Shown here: in pieces, positions 30,692 through 32,023 of the stretch
Numbering within the stretch: the stretch's first letter is position 1
Layout of the letters: each line of letters opens with the position of its first letter
Origin: Gammaproteobacteria bacterium
Lineage (GTDB): Bacteria > Pseudomonadota > Gammaproteobacteria > Chromatiales > Chromatiaceae
Length of the DNA: 32,023 nt
NCBI GenBank assembly: GCA_021773975.1
Contig: JAJFJN010000016.1
Coordinates: forward strand, 1 to 32,023
Reading direction: 5' to 3'
The notes under the pieces: model-generated
What the model saw: only the letters and a program-made list of their open reading frames with translations
What the model was told of the DNA's origin: nothing
Databases searched by the model: none
Translations under genes and position numbers: made by a program

Positions 30692-31342
30692 GTGAATAAA
30701 GAAAAACGCATCACCATCTTTCAGCGCCTGCAATCTGAAAACCCAGCGCCTCGCTCTGAACTTAATTACCGCACGCCTTTTGAGCTATTAATTGCTGTCA
30801 TTCTCTCTGCTCAAGCTACCGATAAAGGTGTTAACAAAGCAACTGCCAAACTATTCCCTGTAGCCAATACTCCAGAGGCAATTTCACTGCTGGGTGAAGA
30901 GAGATTAAAGGACTACATAAAAACCATTGGTCTTTTTAACAGCAAAGCCAAAAATATCATCCAAACCTGCCAGATACTAGAAACACAATTCAACAGCAGG
31001 GTTCCGGAAAATCGGGAGGATCTGGAGTCTCTGCCTGGGGTTGGCCGTAAAACTGCCAACGTTATGTTAAACACAGCCTTTGGCCAACCCACTATGGCTG
31101 TTGATACCCATGTTTTTCGGGTCGCTAACCGCACTCGAATTGCTCCAGGGAAAACCGTACTCGAAGTGGAAAAGCGATTACTGCGCTTAGTGCCTGCTGA
31201 ATTCCTGATGGACGCTCACCACTGGCTCATCCTTCATGGCCGCTACATCTGCATCGCACGCAAGCCCCGCTGTGGTGCCTGCATTATTGAAGATATGTGT
31301 GAGTACAATAAAAAAACATATGCTGATACACAACCACCGTGA
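30692..31342 (+). CDS. nth: Endonuclease III (DNA glycosylase/AP lyase)
   Basis: Nth removes oxidised pyrimidines from DNA and cuts the resulting abasic site. The 216 residues align closely with E. coli Nth from the first residues (MNKEKRITIFQRL), which fixes the GTG at 30692 as the start although no clear ribosome binding site precedes it. Catalytic Lys120 is in the helix-hairpin-helix segment LPGVGRKTANV, and Asp138 in AVDTHVFRV. Four cysteines (187, 194, 197 and 203; Cys-X6-Cys-X2-Cys-X5-Cys) bind the iron-sulfur cluster. It diverges from the hybrid kinase gene across 58 bases and is followed by the non-coding tandem repeats. Confidence 0.97.
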   Translation: MNKEKRITIFQRLQSENPAPRSELNYRTPFELLIAVILSAQATDKGVNKATAKLFPVANTPEAISLLGEERLKDYIKTIGLFNSKAKNIIQTCQILETQFNSRVPENREDLESLPGVGRKTANVMLNTAFGQPTMAVDTHVFRVANRTRIAPGKTVLEVEKRLLRLVPAEFLMDAHHWLILHGRYICIARKPRCGACIIEDMCEYNKKTYADTQPP

Positions 31343-31433
31343 AAAATATCCGATAAGATAATACCCTCGCACTACACCCACATTACTCCCACCCCCGATA
31401 GCCCTTAAGCTACCGTGATGAGCCAACAGGATT

Positions 31434-31463
31434 TAGTCATGCCCCGGTGAACATCCATATAAG
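31434..31463 (+). promoter_or_regulatory. Possible promoter in repeat copy 1
   Basis: TAGTCA (31434-31439) and TATAAG (31458-31463, five of six to the -10 consensus) are 18 bases apart. The strongly conserved part of the repeat begins four bases upstream of this -35. The same elements are unchanged in copy 2. Confidence 0.33.
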
Positions 31464-31469
31464 CAATTT

Positions 31470-31667
31470 ACCTACGTGGCTAAAGTAAATGCCAATAGAC
31501 GACACCCATCAATACCGGTAAATTTAAGCCTCCAAGGAACTGGAAAGGGAAGAGCCAAGTTTTTCACAAGGATACGTCACTATTCAGAAGGATTCTGAAA
31601 CCTTGCCCGCTGGCACACGGATGTGCCATCTATAATTATATACAGCAATGCCTGCATGTAGTTTTGT
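31470..31667 (+). ncRNA. Candidate CsrA/RsmA-binding small RNA, copy 1
   Basis: The + strand carries GGA motifs between 31530 and 31622, including AAGGA three times and ACGGA once. Two lie in the loops of consecutive perfect hairpins: TTCAGAA-GGA-TTCTGAA (31583-31599) and TGGCACA-CGGA-TGTGCCA (31611-31628). A third lies in a small hairpin, CCA-AGGAAC-TGG. ACACGGATGT is close to the known in vitro selected CsrA site (RUACARGGAUGU). CsrB, RsmY and RsmZ RNAs sequester CsrA through such hairpins. An 8-bp pairing AATTTACC (31465-31472) with GGTAAATT (31517-31524) suggests that the RNA may start slightly earlier than 31470. The terminator-like hairpin at 31641 would end it. No GacA box was found upstream. 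Function is inferred from structure; it could also be an unrelated repeat. Confidence 0.42.
31641..31667 (+). terminator. Weak terminator-like hairpin ending repeat copy 1
   Basis: TACAGCA pairs with TGC-A-TGTA (one bulged A, 5-base loop) and is followed by GTTTTGT. Similarity between the copies can be followed to the end of this T-run, where the window stops copy 2. Confidence 0.4.
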
Positions 31668-31789
31668 AACAAATATCACTGAAATAGCATCATACATTCC
31701 CATACCAACGTAAGCTAATACCCTCGCACTGCACCCACATTACACCCGCCCCCGATAGGCCTTAGCTACCGTGATGTGCTGATAAGATT

Positions 31790-31819
31790 TAGTCATGGCC
31801 CGGTGAACATCCATATAAG
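31790..31819 (+). promoter_or_regulatory. Possible promoter in repeat copy 2
   Basis: TAGTCA (31790-31795) and TATAAG (31814-31819) with an 18-base spacer, same as in copy 1; the spacer differs from copy 1 at one base. Confidence 0.33.
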
Positions 31820-31825
31820 CAATTT

Positions 31826-32023
31826 ACCTACGTGGCTAAAGCAAATGCCAATAGACGACACCCATCAATACCGGTAAATTTAAGCCTCCAAGGAACTGGA
31901 AAGGGGAGAGCCAAGTTTTTCACAAGGATACGTCACTATTCAGAAGGATTCTGAAACCTTGCCCGCTGGCACACGGATGTGCCATCTATAATTATATACA
32001 GCAATGCCTGCATGTAGTTTTGT
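31826..32023 (+). ncRNA. Candidate CsrA/RsmA-binding small RNA, copy 2
   Basis: This is the second copy of the candidate RNA at 31470. All GGA hairpins are preserved. The change near 31906 turns GGGAAG into GGGGAG, which adds a GGA. The T-run of the terminator-like hairpin (31997-32023) is the last sequence in the window. Confidence 0.42.

Larger units (their letters stand above)
31354..31667 (+). repeat. Tandem non-coding repeat, copy 1 (about 314 bp)
   Basis: The unit begins 12 bases after the nth stop and recurs at 31711 with an offset of 357, then 356 bases after a one-base indel near 31407. The first 76 bases differ at about ten positions between copies. The last 238 bases (31430-31667) differ at three: C/G near 31442, T/C near 31487, A/G near 31550. 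No long ORF lies in it on either strand. A 43-base spacer without similarity separates the copies. Confidence 0.95.
31711..32023 (+). repeat. Tandem non-coding repeat, copy 2 (reaches window edge)
   Basis: This is the second copy of the unit at 31354. It matches to the last base of the window, so its end and any further copies are not visible. Both perfect GGA-loop hairpins of copy 1 are kept unchanged, at 31939-31955 and 31967-31984. Confidence 0.95.

Noticed and set aside
31187-31426. 79-codon ORF on the - strand after nth
   Set aside because: It lies mostly antisense to the conserved 3' part of nth and has no motifs.
31343-32023. CRISPR array, integron cassette sites or group II intron fragment
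   Set aside because: The repeats are 314 bp with a 43-bp spacer, far too long for CRISPR; no attC-like folded sites and no intron domain V-like hairpin were seen.

Overview
The window is bacterial chromosome from a gammaproteobacterium; I cannot resolve the species. Gene order in the middle (mutT/thiE fusion, argJ, secA, M23 peptidase, dciA, lpxC, ftsZ to mraZ, rnpB) follows the pattern known from Pseudomonas and other Gammaproteobacteria, and the proteins are of gammaproteobacterial type (DAP-type MurE, LpxC, FtsL/FtsQ, an Nth very close to that of E. coli).

Layout. 1-542: remains of a DDE transposase, frameshifted and internally deleted. 645-1589: Nudix/TenI fusion that lacks a normal start codon for its conserved N-terminus. 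1722-2516: membrane protein of the TfpX/TfpZ pilin-accessory type on the + strand. 2524-9160: argJ, secA, an M23 peptidase and lpxC on the - strand, with dciA on the + strand between the last two. 9321-27126: the complete division and cell wall (dcw) cluster on the - strand, transcribed mraZ-rsmH-ftsL-ftsI-murE-murF-mraY-murD-ftsW-murG-murC-(small ORF)-murB-ddl-ftsQ-ftsA-ftsZ. Most junctions overlap by a few bases or are separated by only a few. It makes the peptidoglycan precursor from UDP-MurNAc to lipid II and the septal machinery that uses it. Its head carries a sigma70-type promoter, four TGG repeats at exact 10-bp spacing (a MraZ operator), and a TTG start for mraZ set by a strong ribosome binding site. 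27401-27753: RNase P RNA on the - strand with its own promoter and a downstream terminator.

Right of rnpB the content is accessory. 27902-28516 is a polyphosphate kinase (ppk1) remnant that lost its N-terminus and, in frame, its catalytic middle, yet keeps a 182-codon ORF. 28534-30633 is an RpfC-like hybrid histidine kinase without an Hpt domain. 30692-31342 is endonuclease III (nth).

The most unusual region is 31343-32023, which has no convincing gene. It holds two tandem copies (offset 356-357 bp) of a non-coding unit. The last 238 bp of each copy differ at only 3 positions. Within that block are a possible promoter, several GGA motifs, two perfect 7-bp hairpins that display GGA in the loop, and a weak terminator-like hairpin with a T-run. 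This resembles CsrA/RsmA-sequestering small RNAs (CsrB/RsmY/RsmZ type), here as a tandem pair; this is inference from structure only. The second copy reaches the window edge, so the array may continue.
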